In this document: positions 42,731-50,688 of the stretch, piece by piece
How the letters are laid out: each line of letters opens with the position of its first letter
Position numbering within the stretch: the stretch's first letter is position 1
Source: Spartobacteria bacterium
GTDB lineage: Bacteria > Verrucomicrobiota > Verrucomicrobiia > Chthoniobacterales > UBA10450
Reading direction: 5' to 3'
Length of the DNA: 64,000 nucleotides
NCBI GenBank assembly: GCA_003167555.1
Contig: PMSN01000009.1
Coordinates: 186,001-250,000, forward strand
Notes under the pieces: model-generated
What the model was told of the DNA's origin: nothing
Databases searched by the model: none
The model's input: the letters and a program-made list of their open reading frames with translations, nothing else
Position numbers and translations under genes: made by a program

Positions 42731-45361
42731 ATGCGTATGCGTTCCCCCGGTGTCAAGCACATTCCTCAAAGGATGCGCCTCAATCGCAAGCGTTGGTTTG
42801 CCTGCGCGTTGTCGATAGGATTGGCTCAAGTGCTGAGCCACAGCGGGACATTAGCATCGCCGCCTCCCACAACCGGATTTGACGCGATTCCAGATAACTT
42901 TACGGCACCCCCTCCCGACACGAATGGCGCCGTCGGCCCTAATCACATCATGACGCCTTTAAACAGTCAGGTCCGAATTCAGGATCGCGGTGATCATCAC
43001 ACCATCTCCACTGTTGACTTACAAACTTTCTGGAGCGGGGTACCACACTCAGGAACAGTTGTCGATCCTGTCGTTGTTTTTGATCCCTACGTGAACCGCT
43101 GGTTTTTCACAGCGTTTACCACTTTCTCCTCACAAGCCCCACAACAAAAGCTTCTTCTTGCCGTTTCTCAAACTTCCAATCCCACCCTCGGATGGAATAA
43201 GTATGGCGTGCCCTGCCCGGGCGGGGTCGATCAACCGAAAATTGGTTTTAATGGCAAATGGATCGCCGTTCAAGCAGATATCATAGCGCAAAATAACATT
43301 AATTCGGTAATCTTCCTATTCGACAAAGCACCTTTGCTGGCAGGTAATGGCCCTCCGCCCGATCCGCCCAGCCAGAGTTATCAGATATTCACCCTCCCAT
43401 CGCTCCAAGGAATTTACATCAGCCCGGCGAGGACGTATGACGCTAACCTTCCCGATTTGTACTTTCTCCAAAGTGCTAGCGGTCCCCGTCCCGTAAGCAT
43501 TAGTGGTCTCCAAATATATAAGATGTCGGGCGATTCAGCAGCCACGGCGAGTTTCTCACCAATAGGCCAAGCTTCTAGCCCTTCTTGGACTTCGCGATTT
43601 TCCGGAGCTCAGGGCGCTCCGCAGTACGACGATGAAAACCGCACCGCCATTGCAAATGCAATTACCGCTGATGATGATCGAATCCACGCCTGTCAATATC
43701 GCAACGGTTCGCTCTGGGCGGCGCACACCATCTTTCTGCCAGCGGGCTCGCCGACAATTTCCGCTGTTCAATGGTGGCAAATCTCTGTTCCAACAATCAA
43801 CGTGGTTCAACGTGGTGTCATCGGAGGGCCGGGAGATAACTCCTTTCGCGCATATCCAACGATCGCGGCAAATGCAAGCAATGATGCTCTGATTGGCTAC
43901 TCAATTTTTTCGGGAGATTCCTATCCTTCTGCTGCATACAGCTTTCGTTTAGGCACGGATACACTGAGCACGGTTCAACCGGAGGGCATTGCCGTGGAAG
44001 GTGGCGGCACTTACCGGAGGTTTATCTTTGAATTTGGCCCGCCGACGGCACCGTATCGATGGGGTGATTATAGTGCGACGGTTGTTGACCCAGTAAATGA
44101 TCGGGATTTTTGGACTATTCAAGAATACTCAATGGGAGGGGGATCCACGGACTTCCAACAAAACGCTCAATGGGGAACTTGGTGGACCCGCATTTCGAGG
44201 CTCTTTCGGTTTGCTGGTGGAATAGGGCATAGCTTTGGTCAAATGGGATTTTATGGGACTTTGCGCGCCTCTGGTCAGGCTGTAGATGGTCAACTCGGCA
44301 ACGGTGGAACAACAAACACCACAACGCCAGTTTCTGTGGCGTCACTATCACAAACCACGGATATAGCCTCCGGCTTTTATAACAGTTTGGCGGTAAACAG
44401 CAATGGCACCGTTTACGCCTGGGGAGACAACACTTACGGCGAGCTAGGCAATGGTGGGACTTGGCCAAGTTACGTGAATACACCAACGACAGTTCCCGGT
44501 CTGAATCTCTTTCCGAACGGCTACGTACCGCTTTTTACCACCTTCGGAGACAGCCGACACATTGTGTCGTCTAACTTTGGCGTTTGCGCCGCAGTGGATA
44601 GCCTGGGCCAAGTGTGGACGTGGGGCATCAATTTCGACGGTCAACTCGGCAATGGCTCAACGTTTGAACACTATGAGCCGGAGTTGGTCGTGACAGATCG
44701 ATGGGGAACACCGCTTACGGGCGTGGTTTCGATCGCTGCTGGGGAGGACCAGATGGTGGCTTTGAAGGCGGATGGAACAGTTTGGGCTTGGGGCAGCGGA
44801 GAGAGAGGAGCTTTGGGCGATGGATCGTTAGGGTACCACGACCAGCTTTACCCACAGCAAGTCATGACAGGGCCCGGCCAACCGCTGACGAATGTCGCCC
44901 AGGTTGCGTGTGGCGGCTCCGACTTTGCTTTGGCGTTAACGAAGGATGGAAAGGTCTACGGTTGGGGCGCAAATGGAGCCTATCAACTGGGGCTTGGAGA
45001 TACTTCCGACCGTGCTTACGCGACTTATATCGCAGAGCCCGCAGATCGAATTGCAGCTGGCTCTTATCACTCACTGGCGCATTGCTCCTATGATGGCAGG
45101 GTCTACGCATGGGGCTATAACGGCTGGGGGCAATGTGGCTTCGGCGTGCCCGGCAATCCCGGCGTGCCTGTTAATCAACCTACACCGCGTTACATGGAAG
45201 GAGTCAATTGGTGGTTTACTGATTTAGCAGCTGGTTACTATTTCAGTCTCATGGTCCGCGGGGGCGATAACACCGTTTGGGGTGTTGGGGACAACCAATT
45301 TGGTCAATTAGCAGTTGGCGACAATACCCAAAGAAGCTTTCCTACTTACACGCAATACTAG
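42731..45361 (+). CDS. Secreted protein with C-terminal RCC1 repeats
   Basis: 876 residues; an inner Met at 42773 begins the shorter signal peptide MRLNRKRWFACALSIGLAQV and may be the true start. Residues about 45-480 form a domain (FDAIPDNFTAPPPDTNGAVG ... VVFDPYVNRWFFTAF) common in large exported proteins and possibly a propeller. Residues about 510-876 carry about seven RCC1 repeats (LAVNSNGTVYAWGDNTYGEL, VALKADGTVWAWGSGERGAL and so on), i.e. a beta-propeller for protein or ligand binding. It lacks the NISTR domain of its neighbours. Function unknown. Confidence 0.75.
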   Translation: MRMRSPGVKHIPQRMRLNRKRWFACALSIGLAQVLSHSGTLASPPPTTGFDAIPDNFTAPPPDTNGAVGPNHIMTPLNSQVRIQDRGDHHTISTVDLQTFWSGVPHSGTVVDPVVVFDPYVNRWFFTAFTTFSSQAPQQKLLLAVSQTSNPTLGWNKYGVPCPGGVDQPKIGFNGKWIAVQADIIAQNNINSVIFLFDKAPLLAGNGPPPDPPSQSYQIFTLPSLQGIYISPARTYDANLPDLYFLQSASGPRPVSISGLQIYKMSGDSAATASFSPIGQASSPSWTSRFSGAQGAPQYDDENRTAIANAITADDDRIHACQYRNGSLWAAHTIFLPAGSPTISAVQWWQISVPTINVVQRGVIGGPGDNSFRAYPTIAANASNDALIGYSIFSGDSYPSAAYSFRLGTDTLSTVQPEGIAVEGGGTYRRFIFEFGPPTAPYRWGDYSATVVDPVNDRDFWTIQEYSMGGGSTDFQQNAQWGTWWTRISRLFRFAGGIGHSFGQMGFYGTLRASGQAVDGQLGNGGTTNTTTPVSVASLSQTTDIASGFYNSLAVNSNGTVYAWGDNTYGELGNGGTWPSYVNTPTTVPGLNLFPNGYVPLFTTFGDSRHIVSSNFGVCAAVDSLGQVWTWGINFDGQLGNGSTFEHYEPELVVTDRWGTPLTGVVSIAAGEDQMVALKADGTVWAWGSGERGALGDGSLGYHDQLYPQQVMTGPGQPLTNVAQVACGGSDFALALTKDGKVYGWGANGAYQLGLGDTSDRAYATYIAEPADRIAAGSYHSLAHCSYDGRVYAWGYNGWGQCGFGVPGNPGVPVNQPTPRYMEGVNWWFTDLAAGYYFSLMVRGGDNTVWGVGDNQFGQLAVGDNTQRSFPTYTQY

Positions 45362-45384
45362 CAGGAGCAATACCAAGTGACCCA

Positions 45385-45720
45385 ATGAAAGCCATTAGTC
45401 TAGCCGCCTTTATGTGGGTATTAGTTCAGATGCCTGTATTGGCCCAATGGCGCACTGCAGCCACTCCGCCGCCGATCGCTGTCGGCACGCCTATTCCAAT
45501 GATGTCTGCAACTCTCAAGGCGCTGAATCCTCGGCAAAATGTCGATCTCGAAATAGCTCCGAAACTTCGCAAGACTTTTCGTTTGGCCAGGGCCCTCGTT
45601 GTCGTTGGGACGGACGGGAAGCTTGTGAAGCCTTCCGCGGTGAATCCGGGTGGGAAGGTTACTGTCCACTTTATGCAAGACGGTAACGAGATCATTATCG
45701 ACCGGATTTTCCTGCAGTAA
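45385..45720 (+). CDS. Small secreted protein
   Basis: 111 residues from ATG 45385, with a signal peptide (MKAISLAAFMWVLVQMPVLA). The rest is beta-rich with basic residues (KLRKTFRLARALVVVGTDG). No family recognised. It starts 23 bp after the RCC1 gene and may be its partner in expression. Confidence 0.55.
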   Translation: MKAISLAAFMWVLVQMPVLAQWRTAATPPPIAVGTPIPMMSATLKALNPRQNVDLEIAPKLRKTFRLARALVVVGTDGKLVKPSAVNPGGKVTVHFMQDGNEIIIDRIFLQ

Positions 45721-45767
45721 GGATCACGGAAATTCCTCGGCCAAACCGCATTTCCAGCCGAAGGGTT

Positions 45768-45914
45768 GTGTCACCCGGCCTTCCACCTTCCAAATTTCGG
45801 CGCATTGGTGATTACTGCTGATGAAACGGAAGTAATTGCAAGTAGTTGAAATATATCGTTTTGCTTACTACAGACAACTGAAGCGTACGCCAGCAAAAGT
45901 GCCGGTTTCGCATT
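45768..45914. repeat. About 150-bp direct repeat, copy 2
   Basis: Diverged partner of 41157-41310. At the end it keeps GTGCCGGTTTCGC but then departs where copy 1 enters the tRNA-Arg half. Confidence 0.7.
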
Positions 45915-45971
45915 ATAGCAACTGATCGTTGACAGCTTTCCGCTGTCGGCAATCAGCAAAGCTGAGGAGCG

Positions 45972-46202
45972 TTATCCATCCCTCTCCGCCGGTTGCGGCG
46001 ACCGGTTCACTTCCTCGATCAGTTCCTCCACCTGGCTGAGCAGGAGGCACCACTCGAAGAGGCTCAGCCGCCACGCTTCCTTCTGCTCGAGGTCGCGCTC
46101 GGTTTCTAGACTCCACTCCGGCGGTCTCGGGACCGTCGGCAGGGTTGTAAAAGTGTAGATTCGCGGGAGAGTTGTCCTACTTTGCGGGTTCCAAAGTTCC
46201 AA
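45972..46202 (-). CDS. Possible small protein (uncertain)
   Basis: 76 residues from a TTG, or part of a longer frame without a good start. The C-terminal part (LEQKEAWRLSLFEWCLLLSQ, then VEELIEEVNRS) looks like a genuine helical protein end rather than random sequence. No family recognised; it may be a fragment of a larger lost gene. Confidence 0.3.
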   Translation of the reverse strand: MELWNPQSRTTLPRIYTFTTLPTVPRPPEWSLETERDLEQKEAWRLSLFEWCLLLSQVEELIEEVNRSPQPAERDG

Positions 46203-46444
46203 CTTGCAGAGCGCTTGCAGGACTTCTGCATTGGCATTCCGGCGCGCCTTACGTACGGCGCGGTTCGCGTCCCCTGAATATAATCTCGACGCGCATACCC
46301 GTTCCGCATAAAAGCAGGTCGACTACGTCACCCGACGTTTCAACGAATCTTCGGCGCGGCTGCATCGGCTGCTTGGGCTGGACTACGCTGGACGCCGCTT
46401 TAGGCGATCTTCAGATATAAATGTAGCCAGTTCCCATTCACCCG

Positions 46445-49400
46445 ATGAAATTCATGCGCCGGCTTACCCTCACGCGTCTCAGGGGCGCGGCGCACGCGTT
46501 CCCGCTGCTTTTTCTGAGCGCGGGGCTGGTGCTCGTGCAGCCGTGCGCGGGCGCCCCCTTTGTTTTTAATAGCACCGGCAGCCTCGCGACCGCACGCTAT
46601 TACCACACGGCGACGTTGCTGCCTAACGGCAAGGTGCTCGTCGCAGGAGGTTCCGGAGTCATCAGCAGCGGCTCGCTCGCGAGCGCGGAACTGTACGATC
46701 CGGCGAGCGGGACCTGGACGGCCACCGGCAGCCTCGCGACCGAACGCCATTTTCACACGGCGACGTTGCTGCCCAACGGCAAAGTGCTTGTCGCAGGAGG
46801 TTTTAATGGCACCAGCGGCTCTCTCGCGAGCGCGGAACTGTACGATCCAGTGAGCGGGACCTGGACGGCGACCGGCAGCCTCGGCACCGCACGCGCTAAT
46901 CACACGGCGACGTTGCTGCCCAGCGGCAAGGTACTTGTCGCAGGAGGAAGTAACAGCAGCGGCACTCTCGTGAGCGCGGAACTGTACGATCCAGTGAGCG
47001 GGACCTGGACGGCGACCGGCAGCCTCGGCACCGCACGCGCTAATCAGACGGCGACGTTGCTGCCCAGCGGCAAAGTGCTTGTCGTAGGAGGGAATAGCAG
47101 CGGCGGCTCTCTCGCGAGCGCGGAACTGTACGATCCGGCGAGCGAGACTTGGACGGCAACCGGCAGCCTCGTCACCGCACGCTTTTTTCACACGGCGACG
47201 TTGCTGCCCAACGGCAAGGTGCTCGTCGTAGGAGGTCGTAACGGCAGCAGCACTCTCGCGAGCGCGGAACTGTACGATCCAGCGAGCGGGACCTGGGCGG
47301 CGACCGGCAGCCTCGCGACCGCACGTGCTAATCACACGGCGACGTTGCTGCCCAACGGCAAGGTGCTCGTCGCAGGAGGTTTTAACGACAGCGGCTCGCT
47401 CGCGAGCGCGGAACTGTACGATTCGGCGAGCGGGACCTGGACGGCCACCGGCAACCTCGTCACCGCACGCTATCTTCACACAGCGACGTTGCTGCCCAAC
47501 GGCAAGGTGCTCGTCGCAGGAGGAATTGCCTCCCCCCTCGCGGGCGCGGAACTCTACGATTCGGCGAGCGGCAGCTGGACGGCCACTGGCAGCCTCGCTA
47601 CCGCACGCTTTTTTCACACAGCGACGTTGCTGCCCAACGGCAAGGTGCTGGTCGCAGGAGGAGTCAACACCAGCTATCTCGCGAGCGGGGAACTGTACGA
47701 TCCGGCGAGCGGGATCTGGACGGCGACCGGCAGCCTCGCCACCGCACGCCAGGTTCACACGGCGACGTTGTTGCCCAACGGCAAGGTGCTCGTCGCAGGA
47801 GGAGCTGGCAGTAGCGGCAGCTCTCTCGCGAGCGCGGAACTGTACGATCCGGCGAGTGGGATCTGGACGGCCACCGGTAGCCTCAGCGCCGCACGTGAAG
47901 GTCATACGGCCACCTTGCTGCCCAACGGCAAGGTGCTCGTCGCAGGAGGAAACAACGACAGCGGTTTTCCCGCGGGCGCGGAACTGTACGATCCGGCGAG
48001 CGGGACCTGGACGGCCACCGGCAGCCTCGGTGCCGCACGCTCTGATCACACGGCCACCTTGCTGCCCAACGGCAAGGTGCTCGTCGCAGGAGGAAATAAC
48101 AGCAGCGGCCCTCGCGCGAGCGCGGAACTGTACGATCCGGCGAGCGGGACCTGGACGGCCACCGGCAACCTGGCCTCCGCACGCTCTGATCACACAGCGA
48201 CGTTGCTGCCCAACGGCAAGGTGCTCGTCTCAGCAGGACATAACCTCAGCAGCTCTCTCGCGAGCGCGGAACTCTACGATCCGGCGAGCGGAACCTGGAC
48301 GGCCACCGGCAGCCTCGCTACCGCACGCTTTTTTCACACGGCGACGTTGCTGCCCAACGGCAAGGTGCTCGTTACAGGAGGTTATAACGGCACCAGCGGC
48401 TATTTCGCGAGCGCGGAACTGTACGATCCGGCGAGCGGGATCTGGACGGCGACCGGCAGCCTCGCCACCGCACGCTATATTCACACAGCGACGTTGCTGC
48501 CCAACGGCAAGGTGCTCGTCGTAGGAGGAACTAACGGCAGCGCTCTTGCGAGCGCGGAACTGTACGATGTGGGCCTTGGTTTCAGTAGCGCGTGGCAGCC
48601 TCAGATCGCGACAGCGCCCTCAACACTCCAATTCGGCAGCCGCCTGATCCTCACCGGTTCGCTTTTCAAGGGCATCTCGCAAGCTTCCGGCGGTAACTTC
48701 CAGGATTCCTCGAGCAATTACCCGATCGTGCAACTGCGCAGCATCGACAGCAGCCAGGTCGTATTCCTTCTGGTGGACCCGACTGCTGGCTGGTCGGACA
48801 CGGCTTTCACCTCTCTCCCCGTGAGCGGCTTTCCTTCTGGCCCGTCGCTGGTGACCGTCTTTACTAACGGTATCCCGAGCGCTGCGAAGTATCTAGTCTT
48901 CGGGGAACCGAGCCAGCTTCTCAACATTTCCACGCGCATGCGTGTCCTTACCGGCGACCAGGTACTGATCGGTGGTTTCATCATCACAGGAACTGATCCC
49001 AAGAAAGTCATCATTCGCGGGATGGGCCCATCACTTAATGGTGTTGGCATTACTTTGTCTGATCCGACTTTGGAACTACATCAAGGCAGCACGACGCTAG
49101 CGACCAACGACAACTGGAAGATCAATGATCAGACCGGCCAATCGCAGGAAGCTGATATTCGTGCTACGACAATTCCGCCGACAAACGATTTGGAATCGGC
49201 GATCGTGATGACTCTTAGTCCGGGGGCATATACCGCAATCCTTGCGGGTAAGAATGGAGGAACGGGCGTGGGCTTAGTCGAGGTTTACGACCTAGCGCAA
49301 GCAGCGAACTCCAAGCTGGCGAACATCAGCACGCGTGGCTTTGTGGACTCAGGCGATAACGTCATGATCGGTGGGTTGATCGTTGGCGGCGGAAGTGGAG

Positions 49401-50056
49401 GCGGTACGGCCACAGTGATTGTGCGCGCACTGGGACCATCAGTTCCCGTAGCAGGGGCATTGGGCGATCCAACCTTGGAACTGCGCAACGGCAGCGGGAT
49501 GCTTGTTGATTCCAACGACAACTGGAAGACACGCCCTGATGGCAGCAGCCAGCAAGCAGCGATTGAGGCGACTACAATTCCACCGACAAACGATCTGGAA
49601 TCAGCGCTTGTGCAAACGCTCGTCCCCGGCAATTACACCGCGATCGTCCGCGGTAAGAACAATACAACCGGCGTTGGGTTGGTGGAAGTTTATCAGCTTT
49701 CCACTGCGGTTGCGACTGACGCTTTCACACAGAACGTTCCCGAGGACAGCGGTATTGAAGGTACCGCCGTGGCTGGTCCAATCATGCCCGTCGAGCGCGT
49801 GGGAGAGACGAATACCGCGCCACTCGGTGGGGCTGTAATCACTATCCAGCCCGCAGGTGGTGGTGCCGAGATCACTCGCAGCGTGGCTGATTCAAAAGGT
49901 AACTTTAGGGCCACGATCCGGCCTGGCACCTATTTATTGGTTCCGCTGCCACCGAATGCCAACTCTCCGTGGCCGCGCGGCACTGCCCAGCCCGTCAGGG
50001 TAAGTCCGCACCAGTTTACAAACGTGGTAGCCGACTACGACACCGGCATTCGTTAG
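46445..50056 (+). CDS. Secreted Kelch-repeat protein with two NISTR/NDNW domains
   Basis: 1203 residues. Signal peptide at about residues 1-37. Residues about 40-705 contain 14 Kelch-type repeats of about 47 residues, each with HTATLLPNGKVLVAGG and ASAELYDPASGTWTATGSL, enough for two propellers. A 110-residue linker follows. Next are two copies of the shared domain (about 822-950 and 955-1085: NISTR, GxSLIGG-type core, DPTLEL, NDNW, NDLESA, PGxYTAI, TGVGLVEVY), then a Cna-B/carboxypeptidase-regulatory-like end (GGAVITIQPAGGGAEITRSV). The DNA repeats are nearly identical, so length probably varies between strains. A 597-codon frame on the other strand is a mirror of these repeats. Confidence 0.88.
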   Translation: MKFMRRLTLTRLRGAAHAFPLLFLSAGLVLVQPCAGAPFVFNSTGSLATARYYHTATLLPNGKVLVAGGSGVISSGSLASAELYDPASGTWTATGSLATERHFHTATLLPNGKVLVAGGFNGTSGSLASAELYDPVSGTWTATGSLGTARANHTATLLPSGKVLVAGGSNSSGTLVSAELYDPVSGTWTATGSLGTARANQTATLLPSGKVLVVGGNSSGGSLASAELYDPASETWTATGSLVTARFFHTATLLPNGKVLVVGGRNGSSTLASAELYDPASGTWAATGSLATARANHTATLLPNGKVLVAGGFNDSGSLASAELYDSASGTWTATGNLVTARYLHTATLLPNGKVLVAGGIASPLAGAELYDSASGSWTATGSLATARFFHTATLLPNGKVLVAGGVNTSYLASGELYDPASGIWTATGSLATARQVHTATLLPNGKVLVAGGAGSSGSSLASAELYDPASGIWTATGSLSAAREGHTATLLPNGKVLVAGGNNDSGFPAGAELYDPASGTWTATGSLGAARSDHTATLLPNGKVLVAGGNNSSGPRASAELYDPASGTWTATGNLASARSDHTATLLPNGKVLVSAGHNLSSSLASAELYDPASGTWTATGSLATARFFHTATLLPNGKVLVTGGYNGTSGYFASAELYDPASGIWTATGSLATARYIHTATLLPNGKVLVVGGTNGSALASAELYDVGLGFSSAWQPQIATAPSTLQFGSRLILTGSLFKGISQASGGNFQDSSSNYPIVQLRSIDSSQVVFLLVDPTAGWSDTAFTSLPVSGFPSGPSLVTVFTNGIPSAAKYLVFGEPSQLLNISTRMRVLTGDQVLIGGFIITGTDPKKVIIRGMGPSLNGVGITLSDPTLELHQGSTTLATNDNWKINDQTGQSQEADIRATTIPPTNDLESAIVMTLSPGAYTAILAGKNGGTGVGLVEVYDLAQAANSKLANISTRGFVDSGDNVMIGGLIVGGGSGGGTATVIVRALGPSVPVAGALGDPTLELRNGSGMLVDSNDNWKTRPDGSSQQAAIEATTIPPTNDLESALVQTLVPGNYTAIVRGKNNTTGVGLVEVYQLSTAVATDAFTQNVPEDSGIEGTAVAGPIMPVERVGETNTAPLGGAVITIQPAGGGAEITRSVADSKGNFRATIRPGTYLLVPLPPNANSPWPRGTAQPVRVSPHQFTNVVADYDTGIR
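46570..48570. repeat. Tandem array of about 141-150-bp coding repeats (14 units)
   Basis: Each unit contains the near-invariant GACGTTGCTGCCCAACGGCA and GAGCGCGGAACTGTACGAT. Variation is concentrated in two short positions per unit, the loops after ATAR and after VAGG. This suggests homogenisation by recombination with selection for loop diversity. Confidence 0.85.
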
Positions 50057-50320
50057 GATCGCGACCGAGCTAAGCCTCCCCATCACCCCGCAGAAATTTT
50101 GCATTGGCGTTACGGCACGGGTGGCGCGGCGTGGGCAAGGGGAGCCGGTTTCAGCCTCTCCCAATAAGGCTTCCCATCGGAAAGCGTTTTGCGAGAATGA
50201 CCGCATATTTCGAATGACCTTGACCGCCAATTTATTATTCATCGGCCTGTGCAGTCTGTTTGCGCAAGAGGAGTCGGGCGGCCGGACACCTGCCTTTCGT
50301 CTACCTATGAAAGATCGAAG

Positions 50321-50405
50321 GTGGCCCACTACTGAAAACACCGGTGGCCCACTAAAACCCGACCGACTGGCCCAATAAAAAAGGGAACGCGTTGTCCACT
50401 CTTTT
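50321..50405. mobile_element. Possible IS21-like terminal repeat remnant
   Basis: Three to four imperfect units of about 20-22 bp with the core TGGCCCACT: GGTGGCCCACTACTGAAAAC, CCGGTGGCCCACTAAAACCC, GACTGGCCCAATAAAAAAGG, then a weaker TTGTCCACTC. Serial TGGCCCACTTTT-type ends are typical of IS21-family elements. No istA/istB genes are here, so only an end remains. Confidence 0.4.
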
Positions 50406-50509
50406 TATCCACCTGTCGAAAAAAATGGGATGATTTCAGCGGCCCGCCAGATGACTCACGATGACTCGGTTTGTTAGGCGCTGTGCTCTGCGATATAGGT
50501 CGGTTCGCC

Positions 50510-50547
50510 TTAGGAAACCCTCGTTCTCTCCGTTGAACTACGGGGAC
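50510..50547. repeat. tRNA-Arg 5'-half copy 3 (38 bp)
   Basis: 36 of 38 bases equal the 5' half of the intact tRNA-Arg; it shares the acceptor change of copy 2 and has one further change in the D loop. Both partial copies are preceded by TTCGCC rather than by the tRNA 3' half. Confidence 0.87.
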
Positions 50548-50688
50548 GCTTCAAGAGCGAACTCCGAAATCTTTCGCGAGTGAGCGTTCAACATTCAATT
50601 TAGAGAAGACTCATGCTTCCAATTGAAAATTTGACGGACGCGCCGCTTGTGGTCTGCTATGCCCTTGTTCAGCTTGAAGGGTTTTAAG

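Larger units (their letters stand above)
45721..46444. other. 724-bp region with repeat copy 2 and no secure gene
   Basis: Holds the second copy of the 150-bp direct repeat (45768-45914) and one possible small minus-strand gene (45972-46202). I see no RNA gene or full mobile element. Confidence 0.6.
50057..50688. other. 632-bp noncoding region with IS-end-like repeats and tRNA half 3
   Basis: Contains the multi-repeat at 50321-50405 and the tRNA-Arg half at 50510-50547 followed by a CGTTCAACATTCAATTT block. No gene that I can support. Confidence 0.6.

Noticed and set aside
46400-48193. 597-codon open frame on the minus strand opposite the Kelch repeats
   Set aside because: It is the mirror of a highly repetitive plus-strand coding array; its repeats track the Kelch units and it has no start context or family.
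46570-48570. Regularly spaced repeats suggesting a CRISPR array
   Set aside because: Unit length of about 141-150 bp, continuous reading frame and Kelch residues show protein repeats; no cas genes.
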